A stretch of 10,156 nt of DNA from JABCPE02 sp963520375 (GTDB lineage Bacteria; Bacteroidota; Bacteroidia; Flavobacteriales; Weeksellaceae), in assembly GCA_963520375.1 (NCBI GenBank), contig CAUQQF010000034.1:1-10156 (forward strand), given 5' to 3'. The position numbers were made by a program, and so were the translations under genes. This document shows positions 1-6,556 of the stretch, one piece after another. Under the pieces are notes generated by a model. It was not told the origin of the DNA. It ran no database searches and saw only the letters and a list, made by a program, of their open reading frames with translations. Within the stretch, counting starts at the first letter, position 1; every line of letters begins with the position of its first letter.

Positions 1-23
1 CAAAATTTAAATTTTCTTAAAAA

Positions 24-1292
24 ATGTTACAAGTTAATTTTTTAAAAGAACATAGAGATAGAGTTTTAGAAGGGCTTAAAAAGAGAAATTTCAAAGATTT
101 AGAGCTGGTGGATAATGCTATTTCGCTGGATGATGAAAGAAAAAAAGTTCAGTTTGATATGGACTCGCAGCTGGCTGAAATCAATAAAATTTCTAAGGAA
201 ATAGGGCTTTTGATGAAAGAAGGAAAAAAAGAAGAGGCAGAAAATGCAAAGCAAAAAACTGCTCAGTATAAAGAAGCGAGCAAGGAACTTCAACAGAAAC
301 TAAATGATATAGAAGAGAAACTTACAGAAATTCTGTATCTTATCCCAAATATCCCGCATGAATCTGTGAAAGCAGGTGTTTCTGCGGATGATAATGAAAA
401 TATTTATCAATCTCACGATGTGAAAGGTCTTGGCGAGGGCGCTATTCCTCACTGGGAACTGGCATCTAAATATAATCTTATCAACTTCGAGCTGGGTGTG
501 AAAATCGCAGGAGCTGGTTTCCCTGTTTATTTGGGTAAGGGAGCTAAATTACAGAGAAGTTTGGTTCAGTTTTTCTTGGACAGAAACACAGAAGCAGGAT
601 ATATGGAAGTAAATCCACCTCATGTGGTGAACGAAGCCAGCGGATACGGAACAGGGCAACTACCTGATAAAGAGGGACAAATGTATTTTGTGAATGAAGA
701 TAATTTGTATCTGATTCCTACGGCGGAAGTTCCTGTGACGAATATTTACAGAGATGTGATTTTAGAAGAAAAAGAACTGCCTGTTAAAAACACGGCTTTT
801 TCTCAATGTTATAGGAGAGAAGCAGGGTCTTATGGTGCGCATGTAAGAGGACTGAACAGACTTCATCAGTTTGAAAAAGTGGAAATTGTAAGAATAGAAA
901 AACCAGAAAATTCTTATCAAGCCCTTGAAGAAATGGTGGAGCATGTGAAAGGACTGCTGACAGACCTAGAACTTCCGTTTAGAATTTTGAGATTGTGCGG
1001 TGGAGATATGGGCTTTACTTCTGCGCTGACTTACGATTTTGAGGTGTGGAGTGCGGCTCAGGAAAAATGGCTGGAGGTTTCTTCCGTGTCTAATTTTGAG
1101 ACTTTCCAAGCCAACAGACTAAAATGCCGATACAAAACCGATGGAAAAACTCAGCTGGTGCATACGCTGAACGGCTCTGCAATGGCTTTACCGAGAATTA
1201 TGGCGGCTCTATTGGAAAACAACCAAACCGCAGACGGAATAAAAATCCCTAAGAAATTGGCAGAATACACGAAATTTGATATCATTTCATAA
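24..1292 (+). CDS. serS: Seryl-tRNA synthetase
   Basis: A cytoplasmic class II aminoacyl-tRNA synthetase that charges tRNA-Ser (and tRNA-Sec where present) with serine using ATP. The 422-residue protein is full length for the bacterial family. Residues 1 to about 105 form the long, charged, helical tRNA-binding arm (Lys/Glu-rich coiled coil). The catalytic core follows: the serine-site TAE is at 233-235, class II motif 2 (YRREAG through RGLNRLHQFEKVE) at 263-287, and motif 3 (GSAMALPRIMAALLE) at 384-398. The ATG at 24 gives the usual family N-terminus (MLQVNFLKEHRDRV). Only 23 AT-rich bases precede it, so the promoter lies mostly outside the window. The gene converges on the permease gene and ends just before a shared hairpin terminator. 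Identification is from family motifs and is secure. Confidence 0.98.
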   Translation: MLQVNFLKEHRDRVLEGLKKRNFKDLELVDNAISLDDERKKVQFDMDSQLAEINKISKEIGLLMKEGKKEEAENAKQKTAQYKEASKELQQKLNDIEEKLTEILYLIPNIPHESVKAGVSADDNENIYQSHDVKGLGEGAIPHWELASKYNLINFELGVKIAGAGFPVYLGKGAKLQRSLVQFFLDRNTEAGYMEVNPPHVVNEASGYGTGQLPDKEGQMYFVNEDNLYLIPTAEVPVTNIYRDVILEEKELPVKNTAFSQCYRREAGSYGAHVRGLNRLHQFEKVEIVRIEKPENSYQALEEMVEHVKGLLTDLELPFRILRLCGGDMGFTSALTYDFEVWSAAQEKWLEVSSVSNFETFQANRLKCRYKTDGKTQLVHTLNGSAMALPRIMAALLENNQTADGIKIPKKLAEYTKFDIIS

Positions 1293-1295
1293 ATA

Positions 1296-1323
1296 AAAAA
1301 ACTCGCTTTTTAGTGAGTTTTTT
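1296..1323. terminator. Bidirectional intrinsic terminator between serS and the permease gene
   Basis: A 12-bp stem (1296-1307 with 1312-1323, one G-T wobble) closes a four-T loop. The A-rich left arm and T-rich right arm give a T-run on either strand, so it can end transcription from both convergent genes. It starts 3 nt after the serS stop. The permease stop codon (TAA, reading leftward from 1312) sits at the loop and stem edge, so the last permease codons are part of the stem. Confidence 0.85.
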
Positions 1324-2992
1324 GTTTATCATGCAGGTTGCTGTGTCGGTAGCCGTAAGCAAAGTAAATACAAACTCCCACAGCAGACCAAATCCCAAAC
1401 CAAAACCAGTTTTCCATGCTCATTCCTGTCATGAGATAAAGGCAGGAACTCAGCCCAAGAAGTGGAATCAGGGATAATTTTTTGACAAAGGCTAAAACAG
1501 AAAGCCCTATATTTAGCAAAATATAAATGAAAATAGCAAACCTGAATTCTCCCTCTTTCTCATCGCTGAAATCCATCAAATTTTCAAAAAACGAAGGATA
1601 CAAAAGATAAATAAAAGAAACACCTCCGATGAACAGCAGCGGAAAAACCCATTGCCCATTGATATAAGGAAGATGAAAATGCCCTTTTACTTTCTCTTTT
1701 GGTGGGAGTAGTAAAACTCCGCCACACACCAAAACGAAGGCAAAAATAGTCCCTATACTCGTAAAATCCAGTATGAAAGATTTATCTGTGAATAGGATAG
1801 GAACACCCACGACAAATCCTGTAACCACTGTAGCGAATGACGGCGTTCTGTTTTTCTTGTGAATTTGCTGGAATTTCTTTGGAATCAGTCCATCACGGCT
1901 CATGGCATACCATATTCTCGGCTGTCCCATTTGGAAAACCAATAAAACAGTAGTAATGGACACGATGGCAACCACTTCTATGATAAATTCCATCAGTGGA
2001 AGATTGATATTTTCAGCCTTAAAGACAAAAGAAAGTGGGTCTCCGATGCCCTCAAATTTTCTATAATCTACCAGCCCTGTGAGGGTCATAGTCAGTGCGA
2101 TATAAATAGCCGTGCAGAGAAATATAGAAATAATCATCCCTTTGGGTAGGTCTCTCTGCGGGTCTTTGGTCTCTTCCGAAAGCACACTCAGCGCATCAAA
2201 ACCGATATAAGCAAAGAAAACACCGCTGATGGCAGACATTATCCCTGTGAAACCATTGGGAAGGAATGATTTTTCGCCTGTTGCCGTGTCTATGGGCATC
2301 CAGTTATCAGCATTGATATAGAAAACACCAATGGCGATAACCAGCACTATCGCAAGTAATTTGATTAAAACAAAAAGATTATTAAAATTCTTACTTTCCT
2401 TCACGCCGATATAGCAAATCCAAGTGATAAGGGCATTTATCAATAGGGCAGGGAGGTCAAAAATTACCCTCAAAGAACCCAAGCGAGGAGCATTTTCCCA
2501 AGCGGAAATCAGCTCTGAATTTTGAGAGCCGTTTTTCACTGCTTTTTCGACTTCGGTATAGCTGCACGAGAGGTATTCGGGTATGTGCAGTCCTAAATTA
2601 TCAAGCAATGAAGTGAAATAATCCGACCACGAAAAAGCCACATAAATATTCCCAAAACTATATTCCATAATGAGCATCCAGCCGATAATCCATGCGGCCA
2701 GTTCCCCAAAAGTAGCATAGGCATAGGTGTATGCACTCCCAGCCGTAGGAATTCTACTGGCAAACTCCGCATAGCAGAGAGCCGTAAAACAGCACGAAAC
2801 GCCACAAATGATATACAATAAAATGACCCCAGGGCCGCCTTTGTAGATGGCTTCCCCCAGACTGCTGAAACTCCCAGCACCGATGATGGCTGCTATTCCA
2901 AAAAACACGATATCCCTCGTCGTTAGGACTCTTACAAGGTGATTAGAGTTTTGGTTATCGGAATAATTTTTCTTTTTAAAAAGCTGTTTCAT
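1310..2992 (-). CDS. Amino acid permease, APC superfamily (cationic amino acid transporter-like)
   Basis: An inner-membrane amino acid transporter, about 560 residues with roughly 13-14 hydrophobic segments. The unwound TM1 substrate-site motif is at about 32-49 (GIAAIIGAGSFSS), and the family signature YAEFASRIPTAGSAYTYAY is at 74-92. Further typical stretches are FFAYIGFDALSVLSEETKDPQRDLP at about 259-283 and, further on, QPRIWYAMSRDGLIP. These fit the CAT-like branch (YfnA and eukaryotic SLC7 CAT relatives). The exact amino acid transported cannot be read from sequence. A hydrophilic loop at about 131-175 is longer than in the shortest bacterial homologues. I start at the ATG at 2992 (MKQLFKKK); an in-frame TTG two codons earlier has no support. 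A TAnnTTTG box lies about 27 nt upstream. The gene stands alone, divergent from tRNA-Arg and convergent with serS. Confidence 0.9.
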   Translation of the reverse strand: MKQLFKKKNYSDNQNSNHLVRVLTTRDIVFFGIAAIIGAGSFSSLGEAIYKGGPGVILLYIICGVSCCFTALCYAEFASRIPTAGSAYTYAYATFGELAAWIIGWMLIMEYSFGNIYVAFSWSDYFTSLLDNLGLHIPEYLSCSYTEVEKAVKNGSQNSELISAWENAPRLGSLRVIFDLPALLINALITWICYIGVKESKNFNNLFVLIKLLAIVLVIAIGVFYINADNWMPIDTATGEKSFLPNGFTGIMSAISGVFFAYIGFDALSVLSEETKDPQRDLPKGMIISIFLCTAIYIALTMTLTGLVDYRKFEGIGDPLSFVFKAENINLPLMEFIIEVVAIVSITTVLLVFQMGQPRIWYAMSRDGLIPKKFQQIHKKNRTPSFATVVTGFVVGVPILFTDKSFILDFTSIGTIFAFVLVCGGVLLLPPKEKVKGHFHLPYINGQWVFPLLFIGGVSFIYLLYPSFFENLMDFSDEKEGEFRFAIFIYILLNIGLSVLAFVKKLSLIPLLGLSSCLYLMTGMSMENWFWFGIWSAVGVCIYFAYGYRHSNLHDKQKTH

Positions 2993-3018
2993 TAGCAAAA
3001 ATTCGTTGAAAATGGGAG

Positions 3019-3026
3019 CAAAATTA
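3019..3026 (-). promoter_or_regulatory. Probable -7 promoter box for the permease gene
   Basis: Read on the - strand this is TAATTTTG, a full match to the Bacteroidota -7 consensus TAnnTTTG. It lies 26 nt before the permease ATG. I see no TTG element 17-23 nt upstream, so the call rests on one half of the promoter and on position. Confidence 0.45.
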
Positions 3027-3071
3027 CAGAAAAAATCTTTGAAAAATATAGAACTTAATTATAAAAAATAT

Positions 3072-3079
3072 TAAATTTG
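3072..3079 (+). promoter_or_regulatory. Probable -7 promoter box for tRNA-Arg
   Basis: TAAATTTG matches TAnnTTTG and ends 14 nt before the tRNA 5' end, which would give a short leader. The expected -33 TTTG is not at consensus spacing; the nearest TTTG (3038-3041) is 30 nt away. The region is divergent with the permease promoter. Confidence 0.5.
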
Positions 3080-3093
3080 CGCTTTACATCATT

Positions 3094-3165
3094 GGCTGCA
3101 TAGTTTAATGGATAGAACTACGGATTTCGGCTCCGTCGGTGAGGGTTCGAATCCTTCTGCGGTCA
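3094..3165 (+). tRNA. tRNA-Arg (anticodon TCG)
   Basis: A full cloverleaf can be folded by hand. The acceptor is 3094-3100 with 3158-3164 (two G-U wobbles). The D arm is 3103-3118 (GTTT/GAAC) and the anticodon stem ACGGA/TCCGT is at 3120-3136. The 7-nt loop TTTCGGC puts TCG at 34-36. The T arm is 3141-3157 with loop TTCGAAT, and the discriminator A is at 3165. No CCA is encoded (CA follows), so it must be added by nucleotidyltransferase, as is common in this phylum. TCG decodes CGA and, by wobble, other CGN arginine codons. A strong hairpin terminator follows 16 nt downstream. Confidence 0.95.
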
Positions 3166-3181
3166 CAAATAACCAATCTAT

Positions 3182-3215
3182 AACGCTCCTAAAAATATTT
3201 TTTAGGAGCGTTTTT
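3182..3215 (+). terminator. Intrinsic terminator of tRNA-Arg
   Basis: A perfect 12-bp stem, CGCTCCTAAAAA (3184-3195) with TTTTTAGGAGCG (3199-3210), has a 3-nt loop. It is extended by AA/TT at the base and followed by a T-run at 3211-3215. It separates the tRNA from the immunity-like gene downstream. Confidence 0.92.
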
Positions 3216-3267
3216 CAAAAAAATGAGAGTTTTTTTAGATGTAAATCAGATAACAAAATTTTAAATT

Positions 3268-3726
3268 ATGAAATATTATAAAATAAAAAGAAAAACACGA
3301 TTTCCAGAATTAGGGAGAATAGCAAGTGGCGCTGAAGGTAAAAATGTGCCTGAAAAAGAGTATTTTTATAGAATAGGAAAAGGGGAAATTATTGAAAATA
3401 CTCCTATTTTTGATTATTTTGTTTTAGAAAGTTTCGATAAAGAAAAATACTGGGAATGGGCATTATTTGATATTCATGGTTTCATAGGAGAGGGAAGTCA
3501 AATATTTGGCTGGTATATCTCAGATAAATTAAAATCTCTTTTAGAAAAATTTAGAATCGCTCCGAAATATCATTTCTACGAAACACGGCTCCTCTACAAA
3601 GGAGAAAAATTTAAATACTGGATTTTTCAGTTTCCAATAGATGTGTTTTACAACTATAATTATGAAAAAAGTGATTTCTACTACAAAGAAGCAAAACACA
3701 AAAAAAGAGGAATAATAAACCCTTAA
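3268..3726 (+). CDS. Hypothetical protein resembling Imm11/DUF1629-type immunity proteins
   Basis: A 152-residue, probably cytoplasmic protein with no signal peptide or membrane segment, rich in Lys, Tyr and Phe. I do not recognise it with certainty. The middle section, FGWYISDKLKSLLEKFRIAPKYHFYETRLLYKGEKFKYWIFQF at about 80-122 (a 'W-[YL]-IS' segment, then helix, then a Y-x-x-x-L-x-Y-x-G-x-x strand), is reminiscent of the Imm11/DUF1629 group. That group neutralises polymorphic toxins and often occurs as orphan copies in flavobacteria. The group usually has a longer C-terminus, so this copy may be short or truncated. The ATG at 3268 follows an A/T-rich leader with no clear TAnnTTTG box. No toxin gene is adjacent; the neighbours are tRNA-Arg upstream and tRNA-fMet convergent downstream. 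Its last eight or so codons overlap a long inverted repeat. Confidence 0.6.
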   Translation: MKYYKIKRKTRFPELGRIASGAEGKNVPEKEYFYRIGKGEIIENTPIFDYFVLESFDKEKYWEWALFDIHGFIGEGSQIFGWYISDKLKSLLEKFRIAPKYHFYETRLLYKGEKFKYWIFQFPIDVFYNYNYEKSDFYYKEAKHKKRGIINP

Positions 3727-3774
3727 TAAAACCTCTAAAAATCAGTGATTTCGCAATTAAGTTTATTATTCCTC
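3700..3774 (-). terminator. Large hairpin, probable terminator of tRNA-fMet
   Basis: A perfect 14-bp inverted repeat (GAGGAATAATAAAC at 3707-3720, GTTTATTATTCCTC at 3761-3774) encloses 40 nt. Read on the - strand, the second arm is followed at once by seven T (3706-3700), as expected for an intrinsic terminator of the tRNA that ends at 3785. Inside the loop, TTAAT/ATTAA and AAATC/GATTT can also pair, so the structure may be a long imperfect hairpin. On the + strand there is no T-run after the repeat, so it is a poor terminator for the immunity-like gene, whose final codons it contains. Confidence 0.6.
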
Positions 3775-3784
3775 CTTTACTTAG

Positions 3785-3857
<73 letters not shown>

Positions 3858-3868
3858 GTATTGTTTTG

Positions 3869-3900
3869 CAAATATATAACTTTTTTTTTATTCTCCAAAA
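3869..3900 (-). promoter_or_regulatory. Promoter of tRNA-fMet
   Basis: On the - strand, TTTTG (3900-3896), a 19-nt spacer, then TATATTTG (3876-3869). This is a full match to the Bacteroidota -33/-7 promoter. The -7 box ends 11 nt before the mature tRNA 5' end. Confidence 0.85.
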
Positions 3901-3908
3901 TTTTTAAT

Positions 3909-3945
3909 AAAAAAATGCATTTGAAAATTTTCAAATACATTTTTT
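3909..3945 (-). terminator. Terminator of the DUF2085/75-residue protein operon
   Basis: A near-perfect palindrome: ATTTGAAAA/TTTTCAAAT (3919-3936) continues after one C/A mismatch into AAAAAATG/CATTTTTT (3910-3917 with 3938-3945). It lies 11 nt after the stop of the small membrane protein gene and gives a T-run on the - strand. The fMet promoter begins 9 nt further on, so the two signals are almost abutting. Confidence 0.75.
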
Positions 3946-3956
3946 AATTGTTTTTC

Positions 3957-4184
3957 CTAGTTCATCAATACTCTTTGGATGATTTGTAAAACAAGTCCTA
4001 CACCGAAACCTATCAATGCCATAGTACATGCAGATTTTGCTTTTACAGGTGCTTTATCTTTATTCATAAAATAGATAACTGCTCCTGCGATAGGAATACA
4101 AAATGAAAGAACTTTCATCCACATCTCCAGATCTTCTTGATCTTGTGGTTGATTTACATTAGGATTTTGATTTAAATCACTCAT
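3957..4184 (-). CDS. Small membrane protein (75 residues), unknown function
   Basis: A hydrophilic, Asn/Gln/Asp-rich N-terminus (about residues 1-20) is followed by two hydrophobic segments at about 23-40 (MKVLSFCIPIAGAVIYFM) and 51-70 (ACTMALIGFGVGLVLQII). A Lys-rich turn (NKDKAPVKAKS) separates them, suggesting an inner-membrane hairpin with the loop in the cytoplasm. The arrangement 'KVLSF-IP-AG-IYF ... K-A---A-IGFG' recalls small membrane proteins common in Bacteroidota, some of which carry an N-terminal zinc ribbon; this one has none. No function is known to me. The start is 2 nt past the stop of the DUF2085 gene, so the two are clearly one operon and probably translationally coupled. 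A hairpin terminator follows. Confidence 0.8.
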   Translation of the reverse strand: MSDLNQNPNVNQPQDQEDLEMWMKVLSFCIPIAGAVIYFMNKDKAPVKAKSACTMALIGFGVGLVLQIIQRVLMN

Positions 4185-4186
4185 AA

Positions 4187-4537
4187 TTAAACAAATTTTA
4201 AAATTAATTCAGCTATAAATATTCCTGTAATAGAGACCAAAGACATGGTTCCTATGCCTGCCATTAGTCCTGTAATTAGTCTTCTCACATTGGTGCTTTC
4301 CTTATTATAATAAGCTTGAATAAAGCCATCTAGATAAGTGGGAACTATCAACAAAATAGTCAACCAAAAATTAATGGATATTACACCAAACAAGAAGAAT
4401 GGAAAAGAAAGGTATCCCAAATGTATTCCTGTGCATCTTGCACAAACAGGAAATTGTTTTCCTCTCCAAAAGAAAGACCTTTCAGGTTTTCTATGGCAGA
4501 AGCTAAAATGAAGTTTTACTCTTTCTTTCTCTTTCAT
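4187..4537 (-). CDS. DUF2085 family membrane protein
   Basis: A 116-residue integral membrane protein of a family without a known biochemical role. The family hallmark is clear: C14-H15-R-K-P-E-R-S-F-F-W-R-G-K-Q-F-P-V-C32-A-R-C35-T-G near the N-terminus, followed by PTYLDGFIQAYYNKESTNVRRLITGL at about 66-90. The conserved Cys/His set (C14, H15, C32, C35) suggests metal binding or a redox role; that is inference. About three hydrophobic segments follow (38-55, 56-68, 87-114). It is the first gene of a two-gene operon with the 75-residue membrane protein. Its own promoter is visible just upstream, with a predicted leader of only a few bases. It is divergent from typA. Confidence 0.9.
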   Translation of the reverse strand: MKEKERVKLHFSFCHRKPERSFFWRGKQFPVCARCTGIHLGYLSFPFFLFGVISINFWLTILLIVPTYLDGFIQAYYNKESTNVRRLITGLMAGIGTMSLVSITGIFIAELILKFV

Positions 4538-4547
4538 AATTATTTCG

Positions 4548-4581
4548 CAAATGTATAAAAAAAATATTATGAAAACACAAA
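4548..4581 (-). promoter_or_regulatory. Promoter of the DUF2085 operon
   Basis: On the - strand, a T-rich stretch ending TTTG (4581-4578), a 22-nt spacer, then TACATTTG (4555-4548). It fits the Bacteroidota promoter at the upper end of the spacer range. The -7 box ends only 10 nt before the ATG, so the transcript would have a very short leader. Confidence 0.7.
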
Positions 4582-4661
4582 AAAATTAATGAAATAATTA
4601 CTTATTTCTAATAAAAATTAAGATACGCCAAGTTCATAAAAATGGTTTGAAAAAAAATTAT

Positions 4662-4669
4662 TACTTTTG
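4662..4669 (+). promoter_or_regulatory. Probable -7 promoter box for typA
   Basis: TACTTTTG matches TAnnTTTG and lies 18 nt before the typA ATG. A TTTG at 4646-4649 is only 12 nt upstream, shorter than the usual 17-23 nt spacer, so the -33 element is uncertain. Confidence 0.55.
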
Positions 4670-4687
4670 CCTCCGTAAAAAATATAT

Positions 4688-6496
4688 ATGCAAAACATTA
4701 GAAATATCGCAATTATTGCCCATGTAGACCATGGAAAAACTACTTTGGTGGATAAAATCATTCATGCTACCAATATTTTTAGAAAGAGTGATGAATCAGG
4801 TGATTTGATTATGGATAATAATGACCTGGAGAGAGAAAGAGGGATTACCATTTTATCTAAAAATATCTCTGTAACTTATAAAGACACGAAAATCAATGTG
4901 ATAGATACCCCTGGACACGCCGATTTTGGGGGAGAAGTGGAAAGAGTTTTGAAAATGGCTGACGGGGTTGTTCTCTTGGTAGATGCATTCGAGGGGCCGA
5001 TGCCACAGACGAGATTCGTGCTTCAAAAAGCTTTAGAATTAGGGCTTAAGCCAATAGTAGTTATCAATAAAGTAGATAAAGATAACTGCCGACCAGATGA
5101 AGTTCATGACAAAGTATTTGATCTGTTTTTCAACCTCAATGCTACGGAAGAGCAGCTGGATTTCCCTACATACTACGGTTCATCTAAACAAGGTTGGTTT
5201 AATACAAGTTTGATTCCTGCTGATAGTATTTTACCTTTATTAGATGGGATTTTAAAACATGTTCCAGCACCAAAAGTAGAGGAAGGAGCACTGCAAATGC
5301 AGATAACATCGCTGGATTATTCATCTTTCTTGGGAAGAATTGCCATTGGTAAAGTTACTAGAGGTTCTGTAAAAGAAGGGCAGTGGATAGGGCTTTCTCA
5401 AGAAGGCGACAAAATAGTAAAAGGAAAAGTAAAGGAACTATATGTTTTTGAGGGGTTAGGAAAGAAAAAAGTAGAGGAAGTTTTTGCGGGTGATATCTGT
5501 GCGATTGTAGGTTTTGATGCGTTCCAGATTGGTGATACTTTCGTAGATTTGGAGAATCCAGAGCCGCTACCGAGAATCGCTATTGATGAGCCTACTTTGA
5601 ATATGACTTTTTCTATCAATAACTCGCCTTTCTTCGGGAAAGATGGTAAATATGTGACTTCTAACCACTTGAAAGAGAGATTAGAAAAAGAATTAGAGAA
5701 AAACTTGGCGCTTCGTGTTCAGGGGACCGATGATGCGAATACTTTCTTGGTGTTCGGTCGTGGGATTCTTCACCTTTCAGTTTTGATAGAAACGATGAGA
5801 AGAGAGGGATATGAAATGACCATTGGGCAGCCGCAGGTTATCCTAAAAGATATTGATGGAGAGAAATGTGAGCCGTATGAATCTTTGGTGGTGGATGTTC
5901 CAGAGGAGTTTGCTTCCAAGGTTATCGACCTAGCAACTCAGAGAAAAGGTGATTTGCACATTATGGAAACCAAAGGTGAAATGCAGCATTTAGAGTTTGA
6001 AATTCCATCCAGAGGGCTTATAGGACTTCGTTCCCAAATGCTTACTGCAACGGCAGGAGAGGCTATTATGGCGCATAGATTTGTAGATTATAAGCCTTTC
6101 AAAGGTGCTATAGCTGGTAGAAACAATGGGGTTTTAATCTCTAAAAACCAAGGTCAAACTACAGCGTATTCCATTGAAAAACTGCAAGATAGAGGTAAGT
6201 TCTTCGTAGACCCAGGGGAGGAAGTATATGCAGGTATGATTGTGGGAGAACAGAACAAACCTGGGGATTTAGTAGTAAATATCGTGGAAGGAAAACAGCT
6301 GAACAACATGCGTGCAGCTGGTAAAGATAAAGATGGAAGCATCGCTCCGAAAATCCTTTTCTCACTAGAAGAATGTATGGAATACATCCAGCATGATGAA
6401 TGTATAGAGGTGACTCCTAACTTCATCAGAATGCGTAAAAAACTTTTATCTGAAGAAGACAGAAAAAGAGCAGAAAGAAGTGCTAAAACAGAATAA
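4688..6496 (+). CDS. typA: Translational GTPase TypA/BipA
   Basis: A ribosome-associated GTPase of the EF-G/LepA group, linked to 50S subunit assembly and growth under stress or cold. At 602 residues it is full length. The G-domain motifs are intact: G1 AHVDHGKTT (11-19), G2 RGITI (51-55), G3 DTPGH (73-77), G4 NKVD (127-130) and a G5-like SSK (165-167). A beta-barrel domain II (about 205-300) and EF-G-like domains III and V follow. The BipA-specific C-terminal domain runs from about 490 (GVLISKNQGQTTAYS onward) and distinguishes it from EF-G and LepA. The ATG at 4688 is the natural start, right before MQNIRNIAIIAHVDHGK. It appears to be a single-gene transcript with its own -7 box and terminator. 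Confidence 0.98.
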   Translation: MQNIRNIAIIAHVDHGKTTLVDKIIHATNIFRKSDESGDLIMDNNDLERERGITILSKNISVTYKDTKINVIDTPGHADFGGEVERVLKMADGVVLLVDAFEGPMPQTRFVLQKALELGLKPIVVINKVDKDNCRPDEVHDKVFDLFFNLNATEEQLDFPTYYGSSKQGWFNTSLIPADSILPLLDGILKHVPAPKVEEGALQMQITSLDYSSFLGRIAIGKVTRGSVKEGQWIGLSQEGDKIVKGKVKELYVFEGLGKKKVEEVFAGDICAIVGFDAFQIGDTFVDLENPEPLPRIAIDEPTLNMTFSINNSPFFGKDGKYVTSNHLKERLEKELEKNLALRVQGTDDANTFLVFGRGILHLSVLIETMRREGYEMTIGQPQVILKDIDGEKCEPYESLVVDVPEEFASKVIDLATQRKGDLHIMETKGEMQHLEFEIPSRGLIGLRSQMLTATAGEAIMAHRFVDYKPFKGAIAGRNNGVLISKNQGQTTAYSIEKLQDRGKFFVDPGEEVYAGMIVGEQNKPGDLVVNIVEGKQLNNMRAAGKDKDGSIAPKILFSLEECMEYIQHDECIEVTPNFIRMRKKLLSEEDRKRAERSAKTE

Positions 6497-6500
6497 CAAT

Positions 6501-6527
6501 AAAATCCTCCAAATTTGGGGGATTTTT
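6501..6527 (+). terminator. Intrinsic terminator of typA
   Basis: AAAATCCTCC (6501-6510) pairs with GGGGGATTTT (6517-6526), with one G-T wobble and a 6-nt loop AAATTT, and runs into T-rich sequence. It begins 4 nt after the typA stop and directly precedes the -7 box of the next gene. Confidence 0.88.
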
Positions 6528-6529
6528 AT

Positions 6530-6537
6530 TATATTTG
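6530..6537 (+). promoter_or_regulatory. Probable -7 promoter box for the SPFH protein operon
   Basis: TATATTTG is a full TAnnTTTG match 19 nt before the ATG at 6557. The nearest TTTG (6514-6517) is 12 nt upstream and sits in the typA terminator hairpin, so no standard -33 element is seen. Confidence 0.55.
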
Positions 6538-6556
6538 TGCTAAACATATTTAGACT

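Noticed and set aside
2593..2880. 95-residue open frame on the - strand inside the permease gene
   Set aside because: It is an alternative frame fully inside a well-supported transporter gene, with no family features of its own.
2993..2998. TTG start giving a 562-residue permease
   Set aside because: An ATG two codons downstream is the better start, and there is no evidence for the rarer codon.
3707..3774. 14-bp inverted repeat considered as insertion-sequence ends or a tRNA attachment site
   Set aside because: There is no transposase or integrase, the repeats enclose only 40 nt, no flanking direct repeat was seen, and neither tRNA 3' end is repeated elsewhere in the window. A terminator fits better because of the T-run.
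5398..5619. Open frames antisense to typA (also at 6154-6426 and 6159-6365)
   Set aside because: They are antisense shadows of a highly conserved gene, with low-complexity Ser/Pro/Phe-rich products and no start context.
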